Shown piece by piece: positions 1-8,968 of a stretch of DNA of 64,000 bases; positions within the stretch are counted from its first letter, which is position 1, and each line of letters begins with the position of its first letter. The notes under the pieces are model-generated. The model saw nothing but the letters and a program-made list of their open reading frames with translations, did not search any database and was not told the origin of the DNA. The stretch is taken from contig NC_016627.1 of NCBI RefSeq assembly GCF_000237085.1, positions 186,001-250,000 of the forward strand, read 5' to 3'. The stretch is from Acetivibrio clariflavus DSM 19732. GTDB taxonomy: Bacteria > Bacillota > Clostridia > Acetivibrionales > Acetivibrionaceae. The position numbers and the translations under genes are program-made.

Positions 1-600
1 GCTGGTTCACTTGTAGAACTAGGTGCATTTACAAATAATGATGCTACAGTTGGTAAAGTTATTGCTGTTATTGAAGAAAAAAGGAAAAAAGATAAAAGTT
101 TTATTATGTTGGGACCGATAAAAGTAATAGAAAGAATTAATAATAAAAATGTATTTTTTTATAGTAAAAATAAATTAGAAGATTTAAGCAATAAACTTAG
201 CAGTGAAATCAAATCAAGAAGATTTAGAGGAGTAATAAAAATAGGAACAGAACAGAATAAACCGGTAAATACTATATTAGGACTGTATTACATAGTGCCG
301 TTGATGTTGTATTTTTTTAAATCATTCGAATATATAGAATTAACAAATTATCTGAAATATTTATTTAAAATTAAGGGATATGATGATAGTGATTTTGAAT
401 GGTTATTTAGGTCGTCTTTAAAACTATTATATAAGGATAGATATATTTATAAAACAACTGTAAAGGAGAAAACGTTTTACTCATTAACACAAAAAGGATA
501 TAATAACATTTATAATGTGTTATATAGCATTGACATCAAAAATAGAACGTTGTTGTATGACTCGATAAGATTAGGTATAATTAAAAGTGCATATTATTGA
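1..600 (+). CDS. Retron effector, St85-type (C-terminal part, cut by window edge)
   Basis: The frame is open at base 1, so the N-terminus lies outside the window. The first residues read AGSLVELGAF, which resembles the motif of nucleoside-deoxyribosyltransferase-like retron effectors of the Ec86/St85 type. Those effectors pair such a domain with a C-terminal DNA-binding region and are held inactive by the RT-msDNA complex. The last ~100 residues look like a winged helix ending in LTQKGYNN. The gene ends at the first base of the retron RNA stem and is followed by the reverse transcriptase, the usual order for this retron type. The family call is inference from a short motif plus strong context; the toxic activity itself cannot be seen here. 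Confidence 0.72.
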   Translation, partial: AGSLVELGAFTNNDATVGKVIAVIEEKRKKDKSFIMLGPIKVIERINNKNVFFYSKNKLEDLSNKLSSEIKSRRFRGVIKIGTEQNKPVNTILGLYYIVPLMLYFFKSFEYIELTNYLKYLFKIKGYDDSDFEWLFRSSLKLLYKDRYIYKTTVKEKTFYSLTQKGYNNIYNVLYSIDIKNRTLLYDSIRLGIIKSAYY

Positions 601-804
601 CAACATCGTTATCCTTAGATGCTACTACTTTTGTATAAACGTGCACAATATTTATTTATATGAAAGTAGTGGGAAGTGGTTCGCTTTCCGAGGTGCTATG
701 TCAGGACTATATTTAATGAAGTAAGCGTCCAACTTCATATATATGAAGTTAGCCACTTACTTCATCAAAAGGAATAAAGGTAAGGAGGACGGTGTTGTCA
801 ATGA
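594..804 (+). ncRNA. msr-msd: Retron msr-msd RNA
   Basis: The non-coding gap between effector and RT folds as a retron RNA. Arms 594-617 and 781-804 form a 24-nt a1/a2 stem with one mismatch and a few G-U pairs. G618, directly after the a1 arm in the context CCTTAG, is the candidate branching guanosine by analogy with Ec86. An msr-type stem pairs 624-631 with 663-670, with a continuation 634-639/655-660. The msd hairpin pairs 717-725 with 756-764 and holds an inner 20-bp perfect palindrome at 731-750. The a2 arm contains the RT ribosome binding site and start codon. The pairing is read directly; the msDNA boundaries are inferred. Confidence 0.85.
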
Positions 805-1979
805 TTCAAAAAGATTATACAGATAGTTTTATTTTAAATGCTTTGAATCTACCAACTATTTCAGATTTAGATTCGTTATCTGATGCTTTTGCAATCAGTA
901 AAAGACTTATCTTTTTATTAACCAAAAAAACAGAAAACTATTACAAAAGATTTTATATTAAAAAGAGAGATGGTACAAGTAGAGAGATACTTAGTCCCAC
1001 ATATTCTTTAAAATTAATACAACGATGGATTTTGAAAGAAATATTGGAGAAAGTTAGTTTATCAGAGCAAGCGATGGCATATAAAAAAGGGAAAAATAAT
1101 GGCATAAAGAAAAATGCAATGCATCATAGATACAGCCTATATATACTTGAAATGGATATTAAAGATTTTTTCCATTCAATAAAAAGAGAAAGAGTGTTTT
1201 ATCTTTTTAAGAACTTGGGCTATAACAATATGGTTTCAAATATCTTAACTAATCTATGTACTTATAATGGGTATTTACCTCAAGGGGGAGTTTGCTCGCC
1301 TTATATTTCCAATTTAATTTGTTACAGGTTAGATAATCGGTTGTCAGGATTATGTGGAAAAAGGGATATTCTTTATACAAGATATGCTGACGATTTAACC
1401 TTTTCAAGTGATAATAAACAGACACTTACTAAAGCGATAAATATTATAATTAACATAATTGAGGATGAAGGATTTAAAGTCAATAAAAATAAGACAAGAC
1501 TGCTATCTCCAGGTTCACACAAAAAAGTTACTGGAATTACTGTGAATGATAGTAAAATAAAGGCAAGTAAGCAATTAAAACGAACTGTTAGAGCAATGAT
1601 ACATCAGGCAATAGTTACAGCCGATTATAGCCAGATTGATAGAATTAGAGGGATAGTATCTTATATAAATTCCATTGAAGTTGGATATAGGGAAAAAGTT
1701 ATAACTTACATAAATAGTTTATCAAATAAGGATTACGCATTTTTTGAGGAAATAGTTGAGCGGTTTAATGACAACAAGATTTTTAAGGAAATACAAGATA
1801 TGAATTATAAAGGATATGATTACGATGACCAGGTTAGTCTGGAGTTAGAAAAAATAGTGAGTGCCAGGCAAGAATATCTCGGAAAAATTGGAAAAGTGGA
1901 CTTTTTGTCAGCACATATACAAAGTCAACAAGATGAGTTCAAAACAAATGCTGCTGCAACTAAAGAAACTTATGAATAG
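801..1979 (+). CDS. ret: Retron reverse transcriptase
   Basis: Primes and extends msDNA on the adjacent RNA. The catalytic motif YADD is at residues 195-198 in the context YTRYADDLTFS. Other RT blocks are visible: LEMDIKDFFHSI, QGGVCSPYISNL, and the retron-typical VTG triplet in KKVTGITVN. Length from ATG 801 is 392 residues, normal for a retron RT with a C-terminal RNA-recognition region. TTG 795 and GTG 792 are alternative starts; ATG 801 is preferred because AGGAGG at 783-788 is far too close to GTG, although TTG 795 is also possible. The start region lies inside the a2 arm of the retron RNA stem, so translation and RNA folding compete. Confidence 0.95.
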   Translation: MIQKDYTDSFILNALNLPTISDLDSLSDAFAISKRLIFLLTKKTENYYKRFYIKKRDGTSREILSPTYSLKLIQRWILKEILEKVSLSEQAMAYKKGKNNGIKKNAMHHRYSLYILEMDIKDFFHSIKRERVFYLFKNLGYNNMVSNILTNLCTYNGYLPQGGVCSPYISNLICYRLDNRLSGLCGKRDILYTRYADDLTFSSDNKQTLTKAINIIINIIEDEGFKVNKNKTRLLSPGSHKKVTGITVNDSKIKASKQLKRTVRAMIHQAIVTADYSQIDRIRGIVSYINSIEVGYREKVITYINSLSNKDYAFFEEIVERFNDNKIFKEIQDMNYKGYDYDDQVSLELEKIVSARQEYLGKIGKVDFLSAHIQSQQDEFKTNAAATKETYE

Positions 1980-2004
1980 TAGCAAATCATTTATAATATA
2001 CTTT

Positions 2005-2035
2005 AAGGTGCGGGGAGAGAACCTGCACTTTTTAA
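2005..2035 (+). terminator. Terminator after the retron
   Basis: A GC-rich hairpin (AAGGTGC paired with GCACTTT, including one wobble) is followed by a T-run 25 bases after the RT stop codon. It would end the effector-RNA-RT transcript. Confidence 0.6.
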
Positions 2036-2218
2036 TTTTGCAAATTTACTTCAAATGTAGCCATACTTTTTATTGGTATAGGGAGCAAAACTAACTTCTC
2101 CCTTGTGCCTTAATCCTATATCTGATAGAATACAAACAGAAAATATTGCCCATAATTTTAGTATTGTAAAAGATTGCTGTATTATTATAAGTGCAGAAAT
2201 AAAGGAGGAAAAGTACAT

Positions 2219-3286
2219 ATGTCGGAATACGTGTTCAGGAATGTGAGTCAGATAGGCGAGAGGGAATATCAGGTGGTTATCGATGGACAGGAATTAGCAG
2301 AGATATGGAGGGATGGGGTAATAACTTATAACCCAGAAATCCAGAGAGGAACAAAGGTTAAAAGAGGGAAAGATAATAGTCAAGTTGAGGTTGCTGTGTA
2401 CAGCAAGGCTAATGTTAAAAAAATTTACACTTCTATGCTGTCAGGCCAATATTTCACAGATATGATTACATTAAATGTGCTTGAAGACGGCAATGAAAAG
2501 ATTGAACTTGATGACGAGGGAAATCTTAATGTAAACGGAGAAATCAATATCTCCGATGGACAACACAGGATAAGGGCATTAGCAATGATTTTAGAATCAA
2601 ATGACAAAGAAAATACAGCCTTTGATTTAACTGAACTTAAATTCCCTGTAAAAATCACTAATTATGATGTGCAGACTGCTCAGCAGCAATTTCATCAGTT
2701 CTCACAGGGGCTAAAAATCAGTTCAAGCCGTGCTGAATACTTTAATCAAACGGGTCTTGCAAACATTATTGTCAGGGAACTTATGAAAGGTAGCGACCTG
2801 GCTGGCAGGGTAGAAGTGGTAAGAAATTCCATACCAAAGAAGGATGAAAAGCATATTGTTACATTTGCAACATTGGTAAATGCTATACAATTAGTGTATG
2901 AGGATGTAGGAACAAGGGTTCAAGCGATAGAACTTGCAAAATATCTTTCAGAGTTTTTTAATGAATTAATAAACCTTATACCTGAACTTCACAACTACGA
3001 AAAGAGGGCACAGAGCAAAGAGACATCGCTGATTGGCGAAAATTTCATGTTCTACGGATACGTGGCGATAAGCAAGGTTCTAAGGGAAAAGGAGAATTGG
3101 AAAGAATATTTACCATTAGTTAATGAACTAGATTTATCAAAAGGCGCTAAGCAGTGGTACGGAGATGTTATTAAAAGAGGAAAGGGAAAGGGGTATACTA
3201 TAGTAAATAACAATGAAAGCAGAAAAACATTTGCTAATAAGATTGAAAAGATGTTTAAAAAGTTACTAAATGAAAAAACTGCATAA
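2219..3286 (+). CDS. DGQHR-domain protein (DndB-like)
   Basis: The diagnostic motif DGQHR is at residues 113-117 (context NISDGQHRIRA). This family includes DndB, the regulator of DNA phosphorothioation genes, and stand-alone proteins on mobile elements; it is distantly related to the ParB/sulfiredoxin fold. Start ATG 2219 is chosen because AAAGGAGGA lies just upstream; a longer in-frame start at 2174 has no binding site. Length is 355 residues. No dndA/C/D/E genes are present, so a phosphorothioation role is not supported here. The HNH nuclease 400 bases downstream has its own promoter, so the two form a neighbourhood rather than a tight operon. Exact function unknown. Confidence 0.8.
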   Translation: MSEYVFRNVSQIGEREYQVVIDGQELAEIWRDGVITYNPEIQRGTKVKRGKDNSQVEVAVYSKANVKKIYTSMLSGQYFTDMITLNVLEDGNEKIELDDEGNLNVNGEINISDGQHRIRALAMILESNDKENTAFDLTELKFPVKITNYDVQTAQQQFHQFSQGLKISSSRAEYFNQTGLANIIVRELMKGSDLAGRVEVVRNSIPKKDEKHIVTFATLVNAIQLVYEDVGTRVQAIELAKYLSEFFNELINLIPELHNYEKRAQSKETSLIGENFMFYGYVAISKVLREKENWKEYLPLVNELDLSKGAKQWYGDVIKRGKGKGYTIVNNNESRKTFANKIEKMFKKLLNEKTA

Positions 3287-3303
3287 TTAAATGCAATAAA
3301 TAT

Positions 3304-3347
3304 GGCTGACAGGATGCTGATGGTAGGCTAATCTGGCAGCCTTTTTT
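3304..3347 (+). terminator. Terminator of DGQHR gene
   Basis: GGCTGACA at 3304-3311 pairs with TGGCAGCC at 3334-3341 (one mismatch), followed by six T. It lies 18 bases after the DGQHR stop codon. Confidence 0.65.
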
Positions 3348-3404
3348 GCTTAGATGGGGAAGGTTTATGGAATCAGTTATAAGGTTGATATCTGGGGCAG
3401 GAGT

Positions 3405-3487
3405 ATAATTTTTGTCGCATAAAAATTCGCCAAACCCCTTAAACCATAAGTCTTTACCTTGACTCACTAATATACATATATTTATAG
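3405..3487 (+). repeat. Dispersed ~85-bp intergenic repeat, copy 1
   Basis: Begins with AATTTTTGTCGCATAAAAAT and ends with TTGACTCACTAATATACATA followed by TATTTATAG. Related copies are at 22749-22836 (opposite strand) and 56861-56945. The 3' part looks like a promoter (TTGACT, ~16 bp, TTTATA) reading rightwards. Directly downstream is a purine-rich tract with repeated GGG/TAAGG steps. Confidence 0.55.
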
Positions 3488-3553
3488 GGCTAAGGTATTG
3501 GGATTAGGGGTAAGAGGCAGGAGATTAAGATAAATTTTAGAGAAAAAATATAC

Positions 3554-3660
3554 TTGACATGAATAATTAATTATATATAAAATGCTTCAGTAAAAACTGG
3601 TTTCATCATTGATGCATCTTTCACTAAACTGTCTACTTTCAAAGTAGGCAGTTTTTTAAT
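3554..3660 (+). promoter_or_regulatory. Promoter and terminator-like leader of the HNH gene
   Basis: TTGACA at 3554-3559 and TATAAA at 3576-3581 (16-bp spacer) form a good promoter. About 45 bases later AAACTG-T-CTACT pairs with AGTAG-G-CAGTTT (3626-3654, 12 bp including one G-U pair, loop TTCAA), followed by a T-run. The hairpin lies before the HNH start, so the transcript must pass a terminator-like hairpin first. This could be an attenuator. Confidence 0.55.
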
Positions 3661-3720
3661 TGAGATTTAAGACATATAAAGGGTTTTAATTTTAATTGTA
3701 GAATAAATAAAATAGGGTAA

Positions 3721-4599
3721 ATGGTGATAAGTATGAGGGATGATAGGATGATAAATGATAACTACTATGTATACAAAAAAGAAGTAGACTGGTCGGTGTT
3801 GCAGCAGGGTGTAAGCATTCCAGTAACCATACAGGTAGTTTTCCAAACTACTATAAATAAGTTTTTGCCAAGAGGTCAGTCTAAAGACATTTATCTGGTA
3901 CTGGAAGGAAAGACTTATAAGGCAAGGCTTGTAAACCAGAAATTTGATGAGAGAAAATATCCAAACAGAAAAGATATACTGCAAATAAGGTATCATCCAC
4001 AAAGTGAGATTGCGGAAAGACTTAGAAGCATTTTTGCTGTAAGTTACAGGTATATATTAGAGGAGAGAAATAGCCTGCCTGAAAATCAACGCAAATTCAT
4101 TAAAGTTCCTGAAGAAATAAAGGAATACCTGGCTATATATACAACAGACTATCCAGATACATATCTGCTTGAATGTATTACGCAGGAGGATACAAGGATA
4201 GTAAAGGAAACAATGGTTCATGAAGATGAGCAGGAGTATGAAGCCAGTATTAACTATAACACTGTTGATACCACAGCCACTATTGCTGCAGTGAATCAAA
4301 TAGTAAAGATTCGGAAACTTAACAGGGCAATAGGAGAAAGCCTGAAACTTCTTTATAATTATCGTTGTCAGATTTGCAGAGAGAATATTGGTGAAAAGTA
4401 TGGAGTCAATATTGTAGAATCTCACCATATAGACCCGTTTGTTGAATCACTCAATAATAATGCTGAAAATCAGGTTATTATTTGCCCCAATCATCATCGG
4501 ATTATTCATAAGGCAAGACCTGTTTTTGTCAGGCAAAAATTAATTTTCCTTTATCATAATGGAGTAGAAGAGCAGATTGTTTTAAATCAGCATCTATAG
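3721..4599 (+). CDS. HNH endonuclease
   Basis: The C-terminal third is an HNH nuclease domain: CQICRENIG, then VESHHIDPF (catalytic His pair), then ENQVIICPNHHRIIH with the Asn and final His. The two CxxC-type pairs (CQIC and CPNH) suggest a structural zinc. The first ~200 residues have no recognised domain and may recognise DNA or a modification. ATG 3721 is the longest start; ATG 3733 is equally possible because GGTGAT lies four bases before it. It follows the DGQHR gene and precedes the TcmP pair, in keeping with a restriction-like role in a defence island. That role is inference. Confidence 0.85.
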   Translation: MVISMRDDRMINDNYYVYKKEVDWSVLQQGVSIPVTIQVVFQTTINKFLPRGQSKDIYLVLEGKTYKARLVNQKFDERKYPNRKDILQIRYHPQSEIAERLRSIFAVSYRYILEERNSLPENQRKFIKVPEEIKEYLAIYTTDYPDTYLLECITQEDTRIVKETMVHEDEQEYEASINYNTVDTTATIAAVNQIVKIRKLNRAIGESLKLLYNYRCQICRENIGEKYGVNIVESHHIDPFVESLNNNAENQVIICPNHHRIIHKARPVFVRQKLIFLYHNGVEEQIVLNQHL

Positions 4600-4620
4600 A
4601 TTGAGATATTGATTTATAGA

Positions 4621-4659
4621 CTGCATTAAAAACTTTTAAATGCAGTGTTGTTTTTTTTT
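4621..4659 (+). terminator. Terminator of HNH gene
   Basis: CTGCATT at 4621-4627 pairs with AATGCAG at 4639-4645, then TGTTG and nine T. It lies 21 bases after the HNH stop codon. Confidence 0.75.
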
Positions 4660-4865
4660 AATTATAAGGTATGTTAAACTGTCGATATCACATTTTATAA
4701 TAGGTAGTTTTTTGTCAGCAAACTTTATATGGTTTTATTGAATATTGAAAGATTTTATCATAAAATAATATCAAGAATTTTTGGTAAATTAGTATAATTA
4801 TTGAAATGTTTATAATAGGTTTTCTTGTTATTTTATGTTAACATCTATTTATGTGGGGTGTAAAT

Positions 4866-5945
4866 ATGGGTAAAATTTATATGGATGGGTATGATTTTTT
4901 CTTTTGGAATTATGAAGGACAAACTAAAATGAAACATGAAGTGCTTGAAGAGTATATTGATAAATGGATAAAGATAGTAGGCTGTTATCATAAACTTAAT
5001 TATTTCGACTGTTTTGGTGGATGTGGAGCATATAAAGATAATGATAAAGTATACTATGGTTCTCCCATACGTGTAGCAAAAGCAGTTCAAAAAAATCAAC
5101 AGAATTTATATAGAAAAGTAAATATTGTAATAATAGAGAAAGAAGAAGAAAATATAGAAAATCTCAAAAAAGTTTTCGAATATAATCAAATAACAATTAA
5201 ACCTTATTTTATACAAGGCGATTTTGATGAAGAAATAAATAAAATCTTTGATGCTACAAATGGTAATCTTGCACCTACTTTCTTTTTTATAGACCCATTT
5301 GGTTTTAAAATAAATTATGATACGCTGAAAAGAATTATGACTGTGCCAAAGTCAGAGATATTTTTAAATTTTATGTATACAAGAATAAACGAGTTTTTAG
5401 GTGCAGAGAAAATCGAAAAAACTATTGATAAACTTTTTGGTTGTGATGATTGGAAAAAGATAATAAATGAGCGGAGTAATAACAGAGAGCAAGATATAGT
5501 TTCACTATACAGAAGACAACTTAAAAGAATTTCAAAGTTTGTATATTATTATCGTATATCGTTTCCAAATCGCGATAGAACGTATTATTATTTATTTCAT
5601 CTGACTAATCATCAGAAGGGATGTGTGGTAATGAAGTCATCTTTTGCAAAATACAATTATGGTAAAGTTGAGTATATGGGACCAAAACATGGGTATCTAT
5701 CCTTATTTGACCAAGAGGATATCAAGTTATATGAAATAAAACAATATTTGCTTAACAAATATTCTAATACAAAAATAAGTTTTTATGATATCATAGAAGA
5801 AAATATAGATGAGGTTCCTTATTTGGAAAGTGATATAAGGAGTGCTTTGAAGGAATTACGTAAAGAAGGCAAGGTAGAGGTTAAACATATTACCAGTAAA
5901 ACTGAAAATAGCATTCAAGATAAAGATTTGATAATATTTAGTTAA
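4866..5945 (+). CDS. tcmP: Three-Cys-motif partner protein TcmP
   Basis: Recognised by YFDCFGGCGAY near the N-terminus and FFFIDPFGF in the middle, both typical of the TcmP family, which is usually encoded beside a three-Cys-motif protein, as here. The FDCFGGCGAY and IDPFG elements resemble a methyltransferase-like fold, but the activity of the family is not established to my knowledge. ATG 4866 is chosen because GGGGTG lies at 4855-4860; an in-frame ATG at 4851 lacks a binding site. Length 359 residues. The C-terminal ~80 residues look like a winged helix. Ten bases separate it from the next gene, so the two are co-transcribed. Confidence 0.85.
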   Translation: MGKIYMDGYDFFFWNYEGQTKMKHEVLEEYIDKWIKIVGCYHKLNYFDCFGGCGAYKDNDKVYYGSPIRVAKAVQKNQQNLYRKVNIVIIEKEEENIENLKKVFEYNQITIKPYFIQGDFDEEINKIFDATNGNLAPTFFFIDPFGFKINYDTLKRIMTVPKSEIFLNFMYTRINEFLGAEKIEKTIDKLFGCDDWKKIINERSNNREQDIVSLYRRQLKRISKFVYYYRISFPNRDRTYYYLFHLTNHQKGCVVMKSSFAKYNYGKVEYMGPKHGYLSLFDQEDIKLYEIKQYLLNKYSNTKISFYDIIEENIDEVPYLESDIRSALKELRKEGKVEVKHITSKTENSIQDKDLIIFS

Positions 5946-5955
5946 GGGAGATTGT

Positions 5956-6729
5956 ATGAAATACATAAAAAGGAAAACTTTATTATATAAAACGGAAGTT
6001 GAATATGGAGATTATACGATAAACCATGTACAAGGATGCTCACATGGTTGTAGATATCCATGTTATGCTTTTTTAATGGCAAAAAGATTTGGTAGAGTAA
6101 AAACATATGAAGAGTGGATTAAACCTATAATTGTTGAAAATTCTGTTGAACTTTTAGAAAGAGAAATTCCCAAATTAAAAGATAAAATAAAGTCTGTACA
6201 TTTTAGTTTTACAACAGACCCGTTTATGTATGGATATGAAGAAGTGGCAGAATTAACTCTTAAATTAATAAATATTTTAAATAATGCTAATATCAAATGT
6301 ACTACGCTAACAAAAGGGATATTGCCTATAGAATTAGCACAATTAGGTAAAGAAAATGAAGTTGGAATCACATTAATATCGTTAAGCGAAGAATATCGAA
6401 AACAATATGAGCCTTATTCAGCGCCTTATAATGAAAGAATAAACAGTTTATATGAACTTCATAAGAAAGGAATCAAAACATGGGTAAGTATTGAACCTTA
6501 TCCTACACCTAATATAATCGACCAGGATTTGCAAGATATATTAAATGCTGTTAATTTTGCTGATAAAATAATATTTGGTCGTTTAAATTATAATTCCAAA
6601 GTAACTCAATATCCAGACTATAAAAATTTTTATAACAATGCGAGTTTTCAAGTTATTAATTATTGCCAAAAGAATAATAAGCAATATCATATTAAAAATG
6701 GAACATTGACGATGAAACAAGATGTTTAA
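5956..6729 (+). CDS. Three-Cys-motif (Gp37/Gp68, DUF5131-like) protein
   Basis: Carries the triple Cys motif CSHGCRYPC (C-x3-C-x3-C) near residue 27, followed by VHFSFTTDPFMYGYEE and a TIM-barrel-like alternation. It looks like a small radical-SAM-like protein related to phage Gp37/Gp68 and spore photoproduct lyase-like enzymes. GGGAG lies upstream of ATG 5956. The iron-sulfur cluster is inferred from the Cys spacing. With TcmP it makes a conserved two-gene unit found on mobile elements; the substrate is unknown. Confidence 0.82.
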   Translation: MKYIKRKTLLYKTEVEYGDYTINHVQGCSHGCRYPCYAFLMAKRFGRVKTYEEWIKPIIVENSVELLEREIPKLKDKIKSVHFSFTTDPFMYGYEEVAELTLKLINILNNANIKCTTLTKGILPIELAQLGKENEVGITLISLSEEYRKQYEPYSAPYNERINSLYELHKKGIKTWVSIEPYPTPNIIDQDLQDILNAVNFADKIIFGRLNYNSKVTQYPDYKNFYNNASFQVINYCQKNNKQYHIKNGTLTMKQDV

Positions 6730-6949
6730 GAACTGTAAGCAGTTATATGTTTATAGTTTTTATTTTGTTAGCATGATTAATAGATGTTATTAGCAGTTAG
6801 GGAGTCACCACATAAAGGTAATGAAAAACAAAGGAAATAGCAAAAAATGTAGAATTCTATATATTAAGATATTTGGTTTTATATGGATGTAAAAGTAACA
6901 AATTATACTTCTATTTAAAAATAAATTAAATAACGTAGGAGTGATAAAG

Positions 6950-8968
6950 TTGATTAACTTTCAGGATAAAGTTAACTTTATATGGAGCATAGCGGAACTT
7001 TTACGAGGGCCTTATAAAAAAGAACAATACGGCGATGTAATACTGCCTATGGCCGTACTCAGGAGGTTTGACTGCGTTCTTGCAGCCACTAAGCAGGAAG
7101 TATTGGAAAAGTATGAGACCTTAAAGAAGTCAGGGCTCCAAAACATGGACCCTGTTTTAAATAGGATATCAAAGCAGGAATTCAATAATACCAGTAAATA
7201 TGATTTTGAAAAATTATTGGCTGACCCCGATAATATCGCAAACAATTTAAGAAATTATATTAACGGCTTTTCCAAGAACGCCAGGGAAATTATAGAACAC
7301 TTTGACTTTGATAAGCAAATTACAAAACTTAATGATAACAACCTGCTTTATCTAGTGGTATCTGAGTTTAATAAGATAGACTTGCATCCAGATGTGGTAA
7401 GCAATACCGAAATGGGTTACATTTTTGAGGAACTTATCAGGAGATTTTCTGAACATGCGGAGGCAGGAGACCACTATACTCCTCGTGAGGTTATCAGGCT
7501 TATGGTAAATATTCTCCTGAATGAAGATAACGAGGAATTAACACAGCCTGGGCTAGTTGTAACTGTATACGACTGCTGTGCGGGGACGGGAGGCATGCTT
7601 TCAGTTGCAGAGCAATATCTTAAGGAGTTAAACCCAGGAATACAGGTCGAATTATTTGGACAGGAGATAAACCCTCAGTCCTTTAGTATCTGCAAATCCG
7701 ACATGCTCATAAAAGGGCAAAACGCAGATAACATCATTTTAGGCGACAGTTTTACGGAAGATGGACATAGGGGCAGAACCTTTAGATACATGCTCACCAA
7801 TCCGCCTTTCGGTGTTGAATGGAAGAAAGCAGAGAAGTTTATCCGTGAAGAATATGAGAAAGAAGGATTTAACGGTAGATTTGGTGCTGGACTTCCCAGA
7901 ATATCTGATGGTTCCCTTTTATTTCTGCAGCACTTAATCTCCAAGATGAAGCAGGACGAAAAAGGCAGCCGTATTGCTATTATCTTTAACGGCTCACCAT
8001 TGTTTACGGGGGATGCAGGTTCAGGAGAATCGGAAATAAGGCGCTGGATAATTGAAAATGATATGCTTGAAGGGATTATTGCACTGCCTGACCAGTTATT
8101 CTACAACACAGGTATTTCTACCTATATCTGGATAGTAACTAATCGTAAAAATAGTGACCCAATGAAGGGCCCTGTAAGGACAGGGAAAATACAGTTGGTC
8201 AATGCAGTGGATTTCTATCAGAAAATGAGGAAAAGCCTTGGGAACAAGAGAAATGAAATCACTGAAGAGCAAATAAAAGAAATTACCAGGATATATGGTG
8301 AGTTTAAAGAGAATGAATACTGCAAGATTTTTGATAATGAAGATTTCGGATATCAGAAGATAGTTGTAGAGAGACCTTTAAGGCTTAATTTTCAGGTAAC
8401 TGAAGAAAGAATTAATAATTTATATAATGAAACAGCCTTTAATAATCTTACAAAGTCAAAGAAAAAGGGTACAGCAGGGCTTAAAGAAATAGAAGAAGGT
8501 AAGAAACTGCAGCAGCAAATAATAGAAACCTTAAAAACAATGGACTCTACTATTTTGTATAAAAATAGAGATGAATTTACAAAAGTGCTGAAGAAGGCTT
8601 TTAAAGACAGTGATATTAAACTGGATAGTGCACTTTTAAAGGCCATCCTGTCTGCCCTTTCCGAAAAAGATGAAACAGCGGATATTTGTGTGGACAGCAA
8701 AGGCAACCCTGAGCCAGACCCAGACTTGAGGGATACTGAAAACGTACCTCTAAAAGAAGATATACATGAGTACTTTGAACGGGAAGTAAAGCCTCACGTT
8801 CCTGATGCCTGGATAGATGAGACCAAGACTAAAATCGGATATGAAATACCTTTCACAAGGCATTTTTATAAATACCAGCCCCTAAGGCCTTCTGAAGAGA
8901 TTATGAGAGAGATAATAGAGTTGGAAAAGAGCATTTCAGAGAAGTTGAAGAAGGTGATGGGTGAATGA
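6950..8968 (+). CDS. hsdM: Type I restriction-modification methyltransferase subunit
   Basis: Adenine N6-methyltransferase of a type I system, acting with HsdS. The N-terminal helical HsdM domain is followed by HYTPREVIRLM, SAM motif I DCCAGTGG and catalytic motif IV NPPF (context LTNPPFGVEWK). TTG 6950 is taken as the start because TAGGAG ends about nine bases upstream; an in-frame GTG at 6941 overlaps that site. Length is 672 residues, longer than the ~520 of EcoKI HsdM because of a charged C-terminal extension of about 150 residues. The stop overlaps the hsdS start by four bases. Confidence 0.96.
   Translation: MINFQDKVNFIWSIAELLRGPYKKEQYGDVILPMAVLRRFDCVLAATKQEVLEKYETLKKSGLQNMDPVLNRISKQEFNNTSKYDFEKLLADPDNIANNLRNYINGFSKNAREIIEHFDFDKQITKLNDNNLLYLVVSEFNKIDLHPDVVSNTEMGYIFEELIRRFSEHAEAGDHYTPREVIRLMVNILLNEDNEELTQPGLVVTVYDCCAGTGGMLSVAEQYLKELNPGIQVELFGQEINPQSFSICKSDMLIKGQNADNIILGDSFTEDGHRGRTFRYMLTNPPFGVEWKKAEKFIREEYEKEGFNGRFGAGLPRISDGSLLFLQHLISKMKQDEKGSRIAIIFNGSPLFTGDAGSGESEIRRWIIENDMLEGIIALPDQLFYNTGISTYIWIVTNRKNSDPMKGPVRTGKIQLVNAVDFYQKMRKSLGNKRNEITEEQIKEITRIYGEFKENEYCKIFDNEDFGYQKIVVERPLRLNFQVTEERINNLYNETAFNNLTKSKKKGTAGLKEIEEGKKLQQQIIETLKTMDSTILYKNRDEFTKVLKKAFKDSDIKLDSALLKAILSALSEKDETADICVDSKGNPEPDPDLRDTENVPLKEDIHEYFEREVKPHVPDAWIDETKTKIGYEIPFTRHFYKYQPLRPSEEIMREIIELEKSISEKLKKVMGE

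Noticed and set aside
1861-2094. 77-residue frame overlapping the end of the RT gene
   Set aside because: Mostly inside the RT gene in another frame and across its terminator; no binding site.
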